In this document: positions 15,947-23,484 of the stretch, one piece after another
Layout: each line of letters starts with the position of its first letter
Position numbering within the stretch: the stretch's first letter is position 1
Assembly (NCBI GenBank): GCA_013389115.1
Contig: JACADY010000032.1
Location: 1 to 48,718 of the forward strand
Reading direction: 5' to 3'
DNA: 48,718 nt
Origin: Alphaproteobacteria bacterium
Lineage (GTDB): Bacteria > Pseudomonadota > Alphaproteobacteria > Micropepsales > Micropepsaceae
Made by a program: the position numbers and the translations under genes
Notes under the pieces: generated by a model
Told to the model about the DNA's origin: nothing
What the model saw: only the letters and a program-made list of their open reading frames with translations
Database searches by the model: none

Positions 15947-17697
15947 ACCGGCTCGATGATCTCATCGGCTCCTCCCTCGCACAGGAGCGCCTCAGGCTTG
16001 CCGCCGCCATCCTTGCCGGCGCGCTCGCGGGCTCGGCGGCCGTCACGCTTCTTGGCCTTTCAGGGTGGTTCTTGACGGCGGCGGCCCTTGCAGGGTCGGC
16101 CGGACCTGCCGCCGCGGCCGCGTTCAACTATCTTCTGCCGAGCGCCGCGATCCGCTTGCTTGCGATATTGCGCACCGCGTCGCGCTATGGGGAGCGCGTG
16201 TTGGGCCATGAGGCGGCGTTGCGGGCGCTTGCACGCATTCGCCCTGCGCTTTTTGCCGCCATCGCGCATGGTCCGCCCGAAGCCGCGATGCGGTTGAGCC
16301 TTGGCGAAGCCAGCGCGCGCCTCGTTCAGGATATCGATGCGCTTGAAAACCGGATCGTGCGACGCCCGGGCGAATGGGGCGCCTTTGCCGCCATCATTGC
16401 CGGCGCCGGCCTTGCCAGTCTTGCCGGTCTTGCGCCCGCTCTCATGCTCTTGATGTGCGTTGCGGCGACGGCACTTCTGGGACGGCGCCTCGCGCGCATT
16501 GCGGGCGAGCGATTTGCAATGCAGGCGCAGATCGCGTCGGGCCATCTCAAAGAACGTGCGGCTGCCCTTCTCTCCCATGGCGCCGAGGTGAGGGTCTTTG
16601 GCCTTGCAGAACAGGTGAGCGCGGAAATTGCCGCGGCCGGCGAGAGGCTCGACAAAGCGAGCGCAGAGCGCGCCAGGGCGGAAGCGGCGGCCTCCGGCTT
16701 TCTCTTGGTAGCGGGCGGGATTGCCTGCGCGCTCGTCCTTGCCGCATCGACAGCGAGCACACAGGCACTCGCGGCGCTTGCTGGCCTTGGCGTGCTTGCC
16801 GGCTTCGATGCGATGGGCGGCGCGCTCAAAGCCCAGATCGATGCCTCGCGCGTCGCGGCAGGGGCGCGGCGCCTTGCGCCCCTCTTCGCGCAAGGTCCTG
16901 TCGCGGGCGAGCCGCCGCCTGCCCTTGCACCCATCACGCTATGCGGGTGCGTGCTTGCTCCTGGCACGCGGGTCGCCCTCACAGGACCCAGCGGCGCGGG
17001 GAAGACCCGGCTCTTTGAAGCACTGCTCGGATTGCAGCCCTGTCACGATGTGGAAGCGGCGTGCCTTCAATCGGAATCGTCACGCCGCTCACTCTCTTTC
17101 AGTTGTCACAACGTTCAGCGGAAAACCGGTACCATCCCCGCCTTCGCGGGGACATGCTTTTCCGCACGTTGCTCAAGCGTCCTCATCAATGGCAAGGCGC
17201 CGCTTCCCGCAAGCCGAGCCCTCTTTTCCCATGCGCCCCAATCCGCGCTTCTGCCTGCGGACACTGTGCGCAACGTCTTGCTGCTGGCCGGCGCGTGCGC
17301 GGAGGACGCGCTTTGGCGCGCGCTCGAAGATGCTTGCCTTTCAGATCGGGTTCGCGCCCTGCCCCGGGGGCTCGACACCTGGATCGGCCCCAGCGGCGTC
17401 AGGCTTTCAGGGGGCGAGCGCAAGCGGCTGGCGCTTGCGCGTGCCTATTTGCGGCCCTCGCCCTGGCTGCTGCTCGATGAGCCGACCGAGGGCCTTGATG
17501 CGCAAACGGAGCGTGCGGTGCTCGCCCGCCTCGTCGCGCGGCTCGATCAAACAGGCCAGGGGCTCATCCTAGCGAGCCATAGCGACGCGGCGCTTGAGAC
17601 TTGCGCCTTGCGCTTGCATCTTGGTCAGCATCAGGCGTGTTCAGATACCGGGCCGCCCGGCGCTCAGCCCGAAAGCAGCGAATGGGCGAGCACGTAG
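15943..17697 (+). CDS. cydC: Thiol reductant ABC exporter subunit CydC with in-frame repeat insertion
   Basis: Partner of CydD in the bd-oxidase assembly exporter. The GTG start at 15943 overlaps the cydD stop. The membrane domain is at about residues 15-310. In the ATPase domain, Walker A is GPSGAGKT (348-355), signature LSGGERKR (about 488-495) and Walker B WLLLDEPTEGLD (about 508-519). Between Walker A and the Q-loop region (HAPQSALLPADTV), residues about 371-412 are encoded by copy 3 of the interspersed palindromic element (17052-17176). They bear no resemblance to CydC. The normal sequence resumes at VLINGKAPLPASR (413 on). The frame stays open throughout, so the gene encodes a 584-residue protein rather than the usual 540-560. 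The last bases overlap the convergent tauE gene by 34. Function may be kept or reduced. Confidence 0.9.
   Translation: MNRLDDLIGSSLAQERLRLAAAILAGALAGSAAVTLLGLSGWFLTAAALAGSAGPAAAAAFNYLLPSAAIRLLAILRTASRYGERVLGHEAALRALARIRPALFAAIAHGPPEAAMRLSLGEASARLVQDIDALENRIVRRPGEWGAFAAIIAGAGLASLAGLAPALMLLMCVAATALLGRRLARIAGERFAMQAQIASGHLKERAAALLSHGAEVRVFGLAEQVSAEIAAAGERLDKASAERARAEAAASGFLLVAGGIACALVLAASTASTQALAALAGLGVLAGFDAMGGALKAQIDASRVAAGARRLAPLFAQGPVAGEPPPALAPITLCGCVLAPGTRVALTGPSGAGKTRLFEALLGLQPCHDVEAACLQSESSRRSLSFSCHNVQRKTGTIPAFAGTCFSARCSSVLINGKAPLPASRALFSHAPQSALLPADTVRNVLLLAGACAEDALWRALEDACLSDRVRALPRGLDTWIGPSGVRLSGGERKRLALARAYLRPSPWLLLDEPTEGLDAQTERAVLARLVARLDQTGQGLILASHSDAALETCALRLHLGQHQACSDTGPPGAQPESSEWAST
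17052..17176. repeat. Interspersed palindromic element, copy 3, inside cydC
   Basis: The body from CAATCGGAATCGTCACGCCG through the GCGGAAAACCGGTACC arm and the TCCCCGC-cttc-GCGGGGA core is nearly identical to copies 1 and 2. The outer termini are eroded (GGAAGC and GCTCAA instead of TAGAGC and GCTCTA). Compared with both intergenic copies, one C is missing in GGTACC(C)AT at about 17128-17134. The element adds about 42 codons to cydC without a stop, which places it among the rare protein-coding palindromic repeats. Confidence 0.88.
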
Positions 17698-18440
17698 AGA
17701 CCGGCGACGACAACGATCCAGCCAAATACCTGCGTGAGGAGACCGCGACGTTCGGCGAGACTTTTGGCCGCCCTAATCCCTGCAAGACTGCCGAAGAAGC
17801 CGCCAGCGACAAAGAGGGTGGCGATGTGCCAATCAACGAGGCCCGAAACCGCGTAGTTGGCCGCCGTCGCGGCGCCCAGCGCGAAAACAGAGACGAGCGA
17901 AGATCCGACCGCATTCAGCATCGCCATACCAGAGCCCATCATCAGCCCCGGCACTATGAGGAAACCGCCGCCGATGCCAAAGAAACCAGCCGCGATACCG
18001 GTCGCGCCACCAAGACCCAGAAGCTTTGCCGCGATGCGAGGATTGATCGCAACATCGGCATCGCCGTCGGCTTTTCTTGCCAGCAGGGTGTTCACGCCGA
18101 CGGCGATCATCGCCACGGCAAACAACGAAAGCAGCGCCTTGCCGTCCACTGCCTTGCCCAGGCTGGAGCCCAGCCACGCGCCAAGGATGCCCGCGCCCGC
18201 AAAGGTCGCCGCGCAAGGCCATTTGACCGTGCCTGAATGTGCGTGCCCCACAAGGCCCATCAAGGCATTGGCGGAAACCGCAACAGCGCTTGTTCCGATC
18301 GCAAGATGCGTGCTCTCCATTCCCACGCCATAGAGCAGCAGCGGCACAGCAAGAATTGAGCCGCCACCGCCAATTAGGCCGAGAACGAAGCCGACGACAG
18401 CGCCACTCAAAACCGCCAAAGCATCCGCAAGCTCAGACAT
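17664..18440 (-). CDS. TauE/SafE family sulfite/sulfur-anion exporter
   Basis: A 258-residue inner-membrane permease of the TauE/SafE (DUF81) family, with about eight hydrophobic segments and the two repeated Gly-rich motifs GLIGGGGSILAVPLL (about 20-34) and GFFGIGGGFLIVP. Family members export sulfite or related organosulfur anions. It lies 54 bases after the BigR-like regulator on the same strand, opposite an ETHE1/Blh-type dioxygenase. That gene set, as in bigR operons, oxidises hydrogen sulfide and exports the sulfite formed. The 3' end overlaps the end of cydC by 34 bases, tail to tail. The substrate is inferred from context. Confidence 0.88.
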   Translation of the reverse strand: MSELADALAVLSGAVVGFVLGLIGGGGSILAVPLLLYGVGMESTHLAIGTSAVAVSANALMGLVGHAHSGTVKWPCAATFAGAGILGAWLGSSLGKAVDGKALLSLFAVAMIAVGVNTLLARKADGDADVAINPRIAAKLLGLGGATGIAAGFFGIGGGFLIVPGLMMGSGMAMLNAVGSSLVSVFALGAATAANYAVSGLVDWHIATLFVAGGFFGSLAGIRAAKSLAERRGLLTQVFGWIVVVAGLYVLAHSLLSG

Positions 18441-18494
18441 GCATTCGCCCTGACCCTTGCCTCAATCCTCGCCCGAGCAGGGCGGCGATCCCGT

Positions 18495-18833
18495 CTATCC
18501 AACGAAAAGTTCGTGCAGCGTTTGCAGGATCCGGGCGGCCCTTGGATCGCTGATGCGATACCAGATGGTCTGACTTTCACGCCTGAACGTAACCAACCCA
18601 TCTTCTCGCATCTTGGCAAGATGCTGGGAGAGTGCTGATTGCGCTAGATCCACCGCCTCTGCAAGCTGGGTGACGTTCATCTCACCTTCCTCGATCAGCC
18701 GGCAGAGAATGAGCAGACGCCTTTCATTCGCAAGCAGCTTCAAGAGGCGCGCCGCCATCTTGGCACGGGCGCCCAGCGCCTTCGCCTTGTCGCGCGAGAG
18801 CGGCGCCTTCAGCCTTCGCGTCTTTACGAGCAT
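18495..18833 (-). CDS. ArsR-family repressor, BigR/SqrR-like
   Basis: A 112-residue winged-helix regulator with the recognition region NVTQLAEAVDLAQSALSQHL and the wing around GLVTFRRESQTIWYRI. One cysteine is present, Cys44 in LLILCRL, matching the first redox Cys of BigR/SqrR sulfide sensors. The second Cys expected near the C-terminus is replaced: the protein ends LHELFVG, with Val where Cys would be. The context (TauE exporter downstream, MBL dioxygenase divergent) points to a sulfide- or persulfide-responsive repressor, but sensing cannot use the usual intramolecular di-/tetrasulfide. No arsenic-type metal motif (CVC) is seen. Two AT-rich inverted repeats in the divergent region are candidate operators. 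Confidence 0.85.
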   Translation of the reverse strand: MLVKTRRLKAPLSRDKAKALGARAKMAARLLKLLANERRLLILCRLIEEGEMNVTQLAEAVDLAQSALSQHLAKMREDGLVTFRRESQTIWYRISDPRAARILQTLHELFVG

Positions 18834-18842
18834 CAGCAGATC

Positions 18843-18873
18843 CTAATGTCTATTTATTAGATTTAGCTAAATA
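18843..18873. promoter_or_regulatory. Candidate operator upstream of the ArsR-family gene
   Basis: This is an AT-rich island in GC-rich DNA, 10-40 bases upstream of the regulator start. It holds CTAAT-N8-ATTAG (18843-18860), TATTTA-N11-TAAATA (18851-18873) and the string ATTAGATTTAG (18856-18866). A near copy of that string occurs on the other strand before the divergent dioxygenase gene. This is consistent with autoregulation. Confidence 0.5.
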
Positions 18874-18937
18874 AGCTTTCGCTCGCGCTGTGACGTTGCG
18901 CCGCATTTTCCGGCATCATTTTGTGCGCGGCATTATT

Positions 18938-18957
18938 TTAGAATATCCTAATCTAAT
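18938..18957. promoter_or_regulatory. Candidate operator upstream of the MBL dioxygenase gene
   Basis: TTAG-AATATC-CTAA (18938-18951) overlaps CTAATCTAAT (18948-18957), whose reverse complement ATTAGATTAG matches the site near the ArsR-family start. It lies about 95 bases before the dioxygenase ATG, a plausible promoter position. The shared motif suggests one repressor controls both directions. Confidence 0.5.
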
Positions 18958-19052
18958 GGCGGTCCGAGGCAAAGCGTTTAACGCCGTGCCGGTGCCCGCC
19001 TTCCCGCACGCTGGCGCAGGCCTTGCGATCAATTGGAAAAGAGGGGAGTGCC

Positions 19053-19928
19053 ATGACGCTGAACATTGAAAGCTTTTTCGATGAGGCCACGTTTACCGCC
19101 TCCCATCTCGTGTGGGACGCGGTCACGCGCGAGGCGGCCGTCATCGATACAGTGCTCGATCTCGATGCACGCTCGGGCAAGGTGTGCGCGACATCCGCGG
19201 ACAAGATCTTGTCGGCGATCAGGAGCCATGACCTTGCCCTTGCCTATGTTCTTGAAACCCATGCGCATGCGGATCACCTCAGCGCCGCGCAAACGATCAA
19301 GGCGCATACGGGGGCCAAAATCGTCATTGGCGCTGCGATCGAAGGTGTATCGGCCTTTTTCACGCCGCTTCTCAATCTGCCGCCGACCAGCGTCGGTGAG
19401 CTGGGCTTCGACCGCCTCGTGCGCGATGGCGATATCTTGCCTCTTGGCGAGCACAGGGTCGCGGTCATCGCGACGCCCGGGCACACGCCGGCCTGCGTCA
19501 CCTATCGGATCGGCGATGCGCTCTTTGTCGGGGATACGCTGTTCATGCCCGACTATGGCACTGCGCGATGCGATTTTCCGGGCGGCGATGCCACGCAGCT
19601 CTATCGCTCGATCCGCCGCCTGCTCAATTTTCCGCTCGAGACACGGATGTTCTTGTGCCACGACTACAAGGCGCCGGGGCGCGATGAATTCCGCTTCGAG
19701 ACGACGGTTGGCGCCCAGCGCGAGGGCAACATCCATGCTCGCGACGGGATTTCGGAAGCGGACTTCGTCGCCATGCGCCAAGCCCGTGATGCGACACTTG
19801 TGACGCCCGCATTGCTTTACCCCTCCTTGCAGGTGAATGTGAGGGCGGGCCGGCTGCCACCTGCTGAAGCGAATGGGAGACGCTATCTCAAGATCCCGCT
19901 GACCATCGGCGCAGGTGTGACGGCCTGA
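19053..19928 (+). CDS. MBL-fold persulfide dioxygenase (ETHE1/Blh-like)
   Basis: A 291-residue metallo-beta-lactamase-fold protein. The motif THAHADHL (about residues 70-77) gives the HxHxDH ligands, TPGHTP the next His, and GDTLFMPDYG with ARCDFPGGD the iron-binding Asp and the typical ETHE1-class segment. These enzymes oxidise glutathione persulfide or related persulfides to sulfite. The DUF442 or rhodanese domain fused to some relatives is absent. I start at ATG 19053, behind GAGGGGAG, ten codons inside the longest frame. It faces the BigR-like repressor and TauE exporter, matching a sulfide-to-sulfite detoxification unit. It may be co-transcribed with the DUF3422 gene 65 bases downstream. 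Confidence 0.9.
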   Translation: MTLNIESFFDEATFTASHLVWDAVTREAAVIDTVLDLDARSGKVCATSADKILSAIRSHDLALAYVLETHAHADHLSAAQTIKAHTGAKIVIGAAIEGVSAFFTPLLNLPPTSVGELGFDRLVRDGDILPLGEHRVAVIATPGHTPACVTYRIGDALFVGDTLFMPDYGTARCDFPGGDATQLYRSIRRLLNFPLETRMFLCHDYKAPGRDEFRFETTVGAQREGNIHARDGISEADFVAMRQARDATLVTPALLYPSLQVNVRAGRLPPAEANGRRYLKIPLTIGAGVTA

Positions 19929-19993
19929 GCCGCTTGGGCGCAACCCTGCGGCACAGGTCACACTCTGCCTTCACGAACGAGAAGGAGCGCCCC

Positions 19994-21256
19994 ATGGAGA
20001 ATGATCGCACGCAGCATATTCCCACGCGGGCGGCACCATGCGCCACGACGAAGACGGCGATCATCGCGTGGCCGTTCGAGGACCATCCCTTGCGGGCCTC
20101 GCTGCAGGAAGAGGCCCATGCGCGCCCGCCGCTGCCGATCGGAGCGGACGAAGCAACCGTGCTCAGCTGGGCGCTCACGCCCGCGGGCGAAGGGGATGCG
20201 TGGCCAGCGCCCATCGATGCCAGCCAGCGCCACCAGGTCATGCGGTTCGGCACACACACGCTGCGCTTCGAGCGGCACACCGAATTCGCCGCGCTGACGG
20301 CTTTGTGCGATGGCTCGCCGTCCGAGGCCATGCGCGCGGTGATCGCGGCCTGTCCCGGACAGCTCCTCAGCGGCACGGAAATCGTCTTCTCCCCGCGCGC
20401 GGATGCGGCGATCATGGCGCGGCTCTTCGGGCAGGCGCCCATCTTCGGCGGCGCCATTCGCGGCGGGCGGATCTCGCTTGCCACGCATTTCGTGGCGGGA
20501 GCGGACGGGCTGACACGGTTTCTCGTGACGGGCGCGATCGAGACGGCGGAGGAGCGCGGGCTCATTGCCAAGCTCATCATCGATCTTGAAACCTATCGGA
20601 TCGCCTCGCTGCTTGCCCTGCCGCTCGTGCGCAGCCTGTCGGGCGAGCTTGCCTCGCTTGAGGACAGGGCGGGCGCGGCCATCCAGAATCTGCGCGGCGA
20701 TGCTTCGCTCCACGCGACGATCGAAGCCTTCAGCGGCCTTCTTGGCGAGCTGACGGCCATGCAGCGGCGCGTGCGGTTCCGCCTTTCGGCGTCGGCCGCC
20801 TATGAGGAGATCGTGCGGATGCGGCTCGACAGTCTTGGCGAGACGCCTATCGGGGCGCGGCAGACCTTGGGGGATTTCATCACGCATCGCCTGGCGCCTG
20901 CGTTGAAGACGGTCGGCGCCTTCGACAGGCGCATGCGCGACCTCTCCGAGGCGCTGGCGGCGGCAATGGCCCTTGCCCGCACGCGCATCGATCTCACCGT
21001 GCAGGCGCAGAACCAGAGCCTCCTTGCCTCGATGGAGCGCCGCGCGCGCCAGCAGGTGCATCTGGCCCAGGCGGTCGAGGGGTTCTCGATCGTCGCGCTC
21101 ACCTATTACGGTGTGGGGCTGCTTTCCTATTTCCTGAAGGCGCTGCCTGATTTCGGGCTGCACGATGAGGCGATCGCCGCGATCTGCGCGCCTGTGATCG
21201 CCGGCGCCATCGCCTTTTTTGCCCGCCGTGCCCGCCGGGCGCTCGATGAGATCTAG
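19994..21256 (+). CDS. DUF3422 family protein
   Basis: A conserved proteobacterial protein of unknown function, 420 residues here. The N-terminal part carries the family signature HPLRASLQEEAHARPP (about 31-46). The middle is helical, and two C-terminal hydrophobic segments (about 370-390 and 400-415, GVGLLSYFLKALP and PVIAGAIAFFARRARR) suggest a tail-anchored inner-membrane protein with a cytoplasmic domain. ATG 19994 follows GAAGGAG. It follows the dioxygenase on the same strand, but whether it takes part in sulfur metabolism is unknown. Downstream lie two REP-like hairpins. Confidence 0.85.
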   Translation: MENDRTQHIPTRAAPCATTKTAIIAWPFEDHPLRASLQEEAHARPPLPIGADEATVLSWALTPAGEGDAWPAPIDASQRHQVMRFGTHTLRFERHTEFAALTALCDGSPSEAMRAVIAACPGQLLSGTEIVFSPRADAAIMARLFGQAPIFGGAIRGGRISLATHFVAGADGLTRFLVTGAIETAEERGLIAKLIIDLETYRIASLLALPLVRSLSGELASLEDRAGAAIQNLRGDASLHATIEAFSGLLGELTAMQRRVRFRLSASAAYEEIVRMRLDSLGETPIGARQTLGDFITHRLAPALKTVGAFDRRMRDLSEALAAAMALARTRIDLTVQAQNQSLLASMERRARQQVHLAQAVEGFSIVALTYYGVGLLSYFLKALPDFGLHDEAIAAICAPVIAGAIAFFARRARRALDEI

Positions 21257-21266
21257 GCGCAAAGGC

Positions 21267-21362
21267 CCTCATCCTTCGAGGCTCGCGAAGCTTCGCTCCT
21301 CAGGATGAGGCAACGAAGCACCCTCGCCCTGAGGTGGCGCGTCTGCGCCCTCGAAGGGTGAG
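21267..21362. repeat. Pair of REP-like hairpins
   Basis: The first unit, 21267-21310, has arms CCTCATCCTTCGAGG and CCTCAGGATGAGG. The second unit, 21321-21362, has the same arms in the other orientation (CCTCGCCCTGAGG and CCTCGAAGGGTGAGG). They lie between DUF3422 and the convergent tRNA. Related units occur at 25284-25441 and 37355-37456. They may stop transcription from both sides. Confidence 0.8.
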
Positions 21363-21404
21363 GCGCCGCCACAAAGCCGAACGCTCAATGCCCTATCGGC
21401 AGAA

Positions 21405-21489
<85 letters not shown>

Positions 21490-21623
21490 AACGGCTTTGC
21501 GAGCGGGGATTGCTACTCTTGCGCACAGTGCCTTGTCAACGCAGGGCCGCTTTGGCTATTGCATGGCCCTCCTTATCTTCACGAATCGCCTCTTCTTCAC
21601 GACACGCCTCCTGGGGAAAAATC

Positions 21624-22571
21624 ATGACAGAGCGGATCGTTACGGTCTTCGGCGGCTCCGGATTCCTCGGGCGGCACACCGTGCGCGCGCTCGCCAAGGC
21701 TGGGTTCCGCATCCGCGTCGCCGTGCGCCGGCCGCATGCCGCGCTCTTCCTCAAGCCCATGGGGGATGTCGGGCAGATCGAACTCATCCATGCCGATGTC
21801 ACCGACGCGGCGCAGGTGGCAAAGGCGCTTAGAGGTGCAACCCATGCCGTCAACCTGGTCGGTATCCTTGCCGAGAGCTGGAGCCGGTCGTTCGATACAA
21901 TCCATGCCGAGGCGGCAGGCCATATCGCGGGCGCGGCCAAGGCGGCGGGCGTGCAGCATCTCACCCATGTCTCGGCGCTGGGCGCCTCTTCCACCTCCCC
22001 TTCGGCCTATGCGCGCAGCAAGGCGCAAGGCGAGGCCAATTTGCGCGAAGCCTTCCCCAACGCCGTCATCCTGCGCCCTTCCGTGGTGTTCGGGCCGGAG
22101 GATGAATTCTTCAATCGCTTTGCCAACATGGCGCGGTATTTTCCCGTCCTGCCGCTCATTGGCGGGGGGAAGACGCGGTTCCAACCCGTCTTTGTCGGTG
22201 ATGTGGCGCAGGCCGTCGTCAGCACACTCCGCGACAAGGCGCTGGCAGGGGAGACCTTCGAGCTGGGTGGGCCTAAGATCTATCGCTTTTCCGAGATCAT
22301 CGCCCTCATTCAGCAGGTGACACTGCGCAGGCGCCCTGCCATGCCCCTCTCCTTCGGCCTTGCCAAGCTCATCTCCTATGCCTTCCAGTTCTTGCCCTCG
22401 CCCTTAACCCTCACGCCCGATCAGGTCGAACTCCTTAGAGAAGATAATGTCGTGAGCGCTCAGTCCAAGGGGTTTGCCGCGCTCTCCCTTATCCCTGCGG
22501 CGCCCGAGGCGATCGTGCCGGCCTATCTCGTGCGGTTCCGGCGGACGGGCCAATACCTCCCCGCGCATTAG
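21624..22571 (+). CDS. Complex I NDUFA9 subunit family protein (atypical SDR)
   Basis: A 315-residue Rossmann-fold protein of the atypical SDR family that includes mitochondrial NDUFA9. The N-terminal dinucleotide-binding motif is GGSGFLGRH (about 9-17). It has YARSK as the SDR Tyr-Lys pair remnant (about 131-135) and the conserved RPSVVFGPED. Bacterial homologues in Alphaproteobacteria are named as NADH dehydrogenase-associated or epimerase-like proteins, but their reaction is not established. ATG 21624 follows GGGGAAAAATC; a much longer frame begins inside the tRNA region and is rejected. The EamA gene follows within 10 bases, so the two are probably co-transcribed. Confidence 0.88.
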   Translation: MTERIVTVFGGSGFLGRHTVRALAKAGFRIRVAVRRPHAALFLKPMGDVGQIELIHADVTDAAQVAKALRGATHAVNLVGILAESWSRSFDTIHAEAAGHIAGAAKAAGVQHLTHVSALGASSTSPSAYARSKAQGEANLREAFPNAVILRPSVVFGPEDEFFNRFANMARYFPVLPLIGGGKTRFQPVFVGDVAQAVVSTLRDKALAGETFELGGPKIYRFSEIIALIQQVTLRRRPAMPLSFGLAKLISYAFQFLPSPLTLTPDQVELLREDNVVSAQSKGFAALSLIPAAPEAIVPAYLVRFRRTGQYLPAH

Positions 22572-22581
22572 CGTCCCCATC

Positions 22582-23484
22582 ATGGAAGGGGCCTGGATCG
22601 CCTTCACCCTCGCGGCGGCGGGGTTGCAGGCCGTGCGCACCGCCGCGCAACGGGCCGTCGCGCAGCGGCTTTCGCCCGATGCGGGGAACTTCGCGCGCTT
22701 TGTGTTCGGCCTGCCGGTCGCGATTGCCTATCTCTTGGCGCTGGCCGCGAGCGGGCGAGCGCTTCCCCTGCCCGGGATCGAGGCCATCGCCATCGTGGGG
22801 CTGGGCGCGCTCTGCCAGGTTCTGGCGACGCGGGCGCTGATCCTTGCCGTGACGAGCGCCAATTTCGGCACTGGCGTTGCCTTCTCCAAGACCGATGTCG
22901 TGCAGGCGGCCGCGTTCGAGGCGCTGGTCCTGCAATCCTATCTTGGTCCGCTCGCGGTGCTGGGCGTCGTTTGCGCCACACTCGGCGTCATGATGATGTC
23001 GGTGCGCAAGGGCGAGCGGCTGCTGGGAGCGCTGCTCACGGGCTGGACGCAAGAGGCTGCGCTATGGGGGCTTGCGGCAGGCGCAGGCTATGCGGTGTCG
23101 GGCGTCTGCTATCGTGCGGCCGCTCTTGCGCTTGGCGGCGGTCCATTGGAAGCGGCGGCGACGGCGCTTGCGCTTGCGCTGATGCTGCAGACGTTCGGGC
23201 TTTCGCTGTGGCTCTCCCTCAGGGAGCCGGGCAGCGTCATGCGCGTGCTGCGTGATGTTCGCGTTTCGGGCGTTGCCGGCATCGCGGGCGGGCTTGGCAG
23301 TCTTTGCTGGTTCTCGGCGCTTGCGCTGCAGCCTGTTGCCTATGTGCGCACGCTGGGTCTCATCGAACTTGTCTTCAGCCTTGCGATTTCACTTTTCGTT
23401 TTTCGCGAGCGCCCTGGCGCGTTCGAGTATGCGGGGCTTTGTGTGCTGGCGGCCGGCATCGCCGTCCTACTGCTCAGCGGCTGA
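22582..23484 (+). CDS. EamA/DMT superfamily transporter
   Basis: A 300-residue inner-membrane protein with about ten hydrophobic helices in two repeated halves, the drug/metabolite transporter fold. The first half covers about 1-135 and the second, starting at AALWGLAAGAGYAVSGVCYR, covers about 155-300. It ends AAGIAVLLLSG, a typical EamA end. The substrate is unknown. ATG 22582 lies ten bases after the preceding stop. Its 3' end overlaps the convergent RNase T2 gene by 11 bases. Confidence 0.88.
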   Translation: MEGAWIAFTLAAAGLQAVRTAAQRAVAQRLSPDAGNFARFVFGLPVAIAYLLALAASGRALPLPGIEAIAIVGLGALCQVLATRALILAVTSANFGTGVAFSKTDVVQAAAFEALVLQSYLGPLAVLGVVCATLGVMMMSVRKGERLLGALLTGWTQEAALWGLAAGAGYAVSGVCYRAAALALGGGPLEAAATALALALMLQTFGLSLWLSLREPGSVMRVLRDVRVSGVAGIAGGLGSLCWFSALALQPVAYVRTLGLIELVFSLAISLFVFRERPGAFEYAGLCVLAAGIAVLLLSG

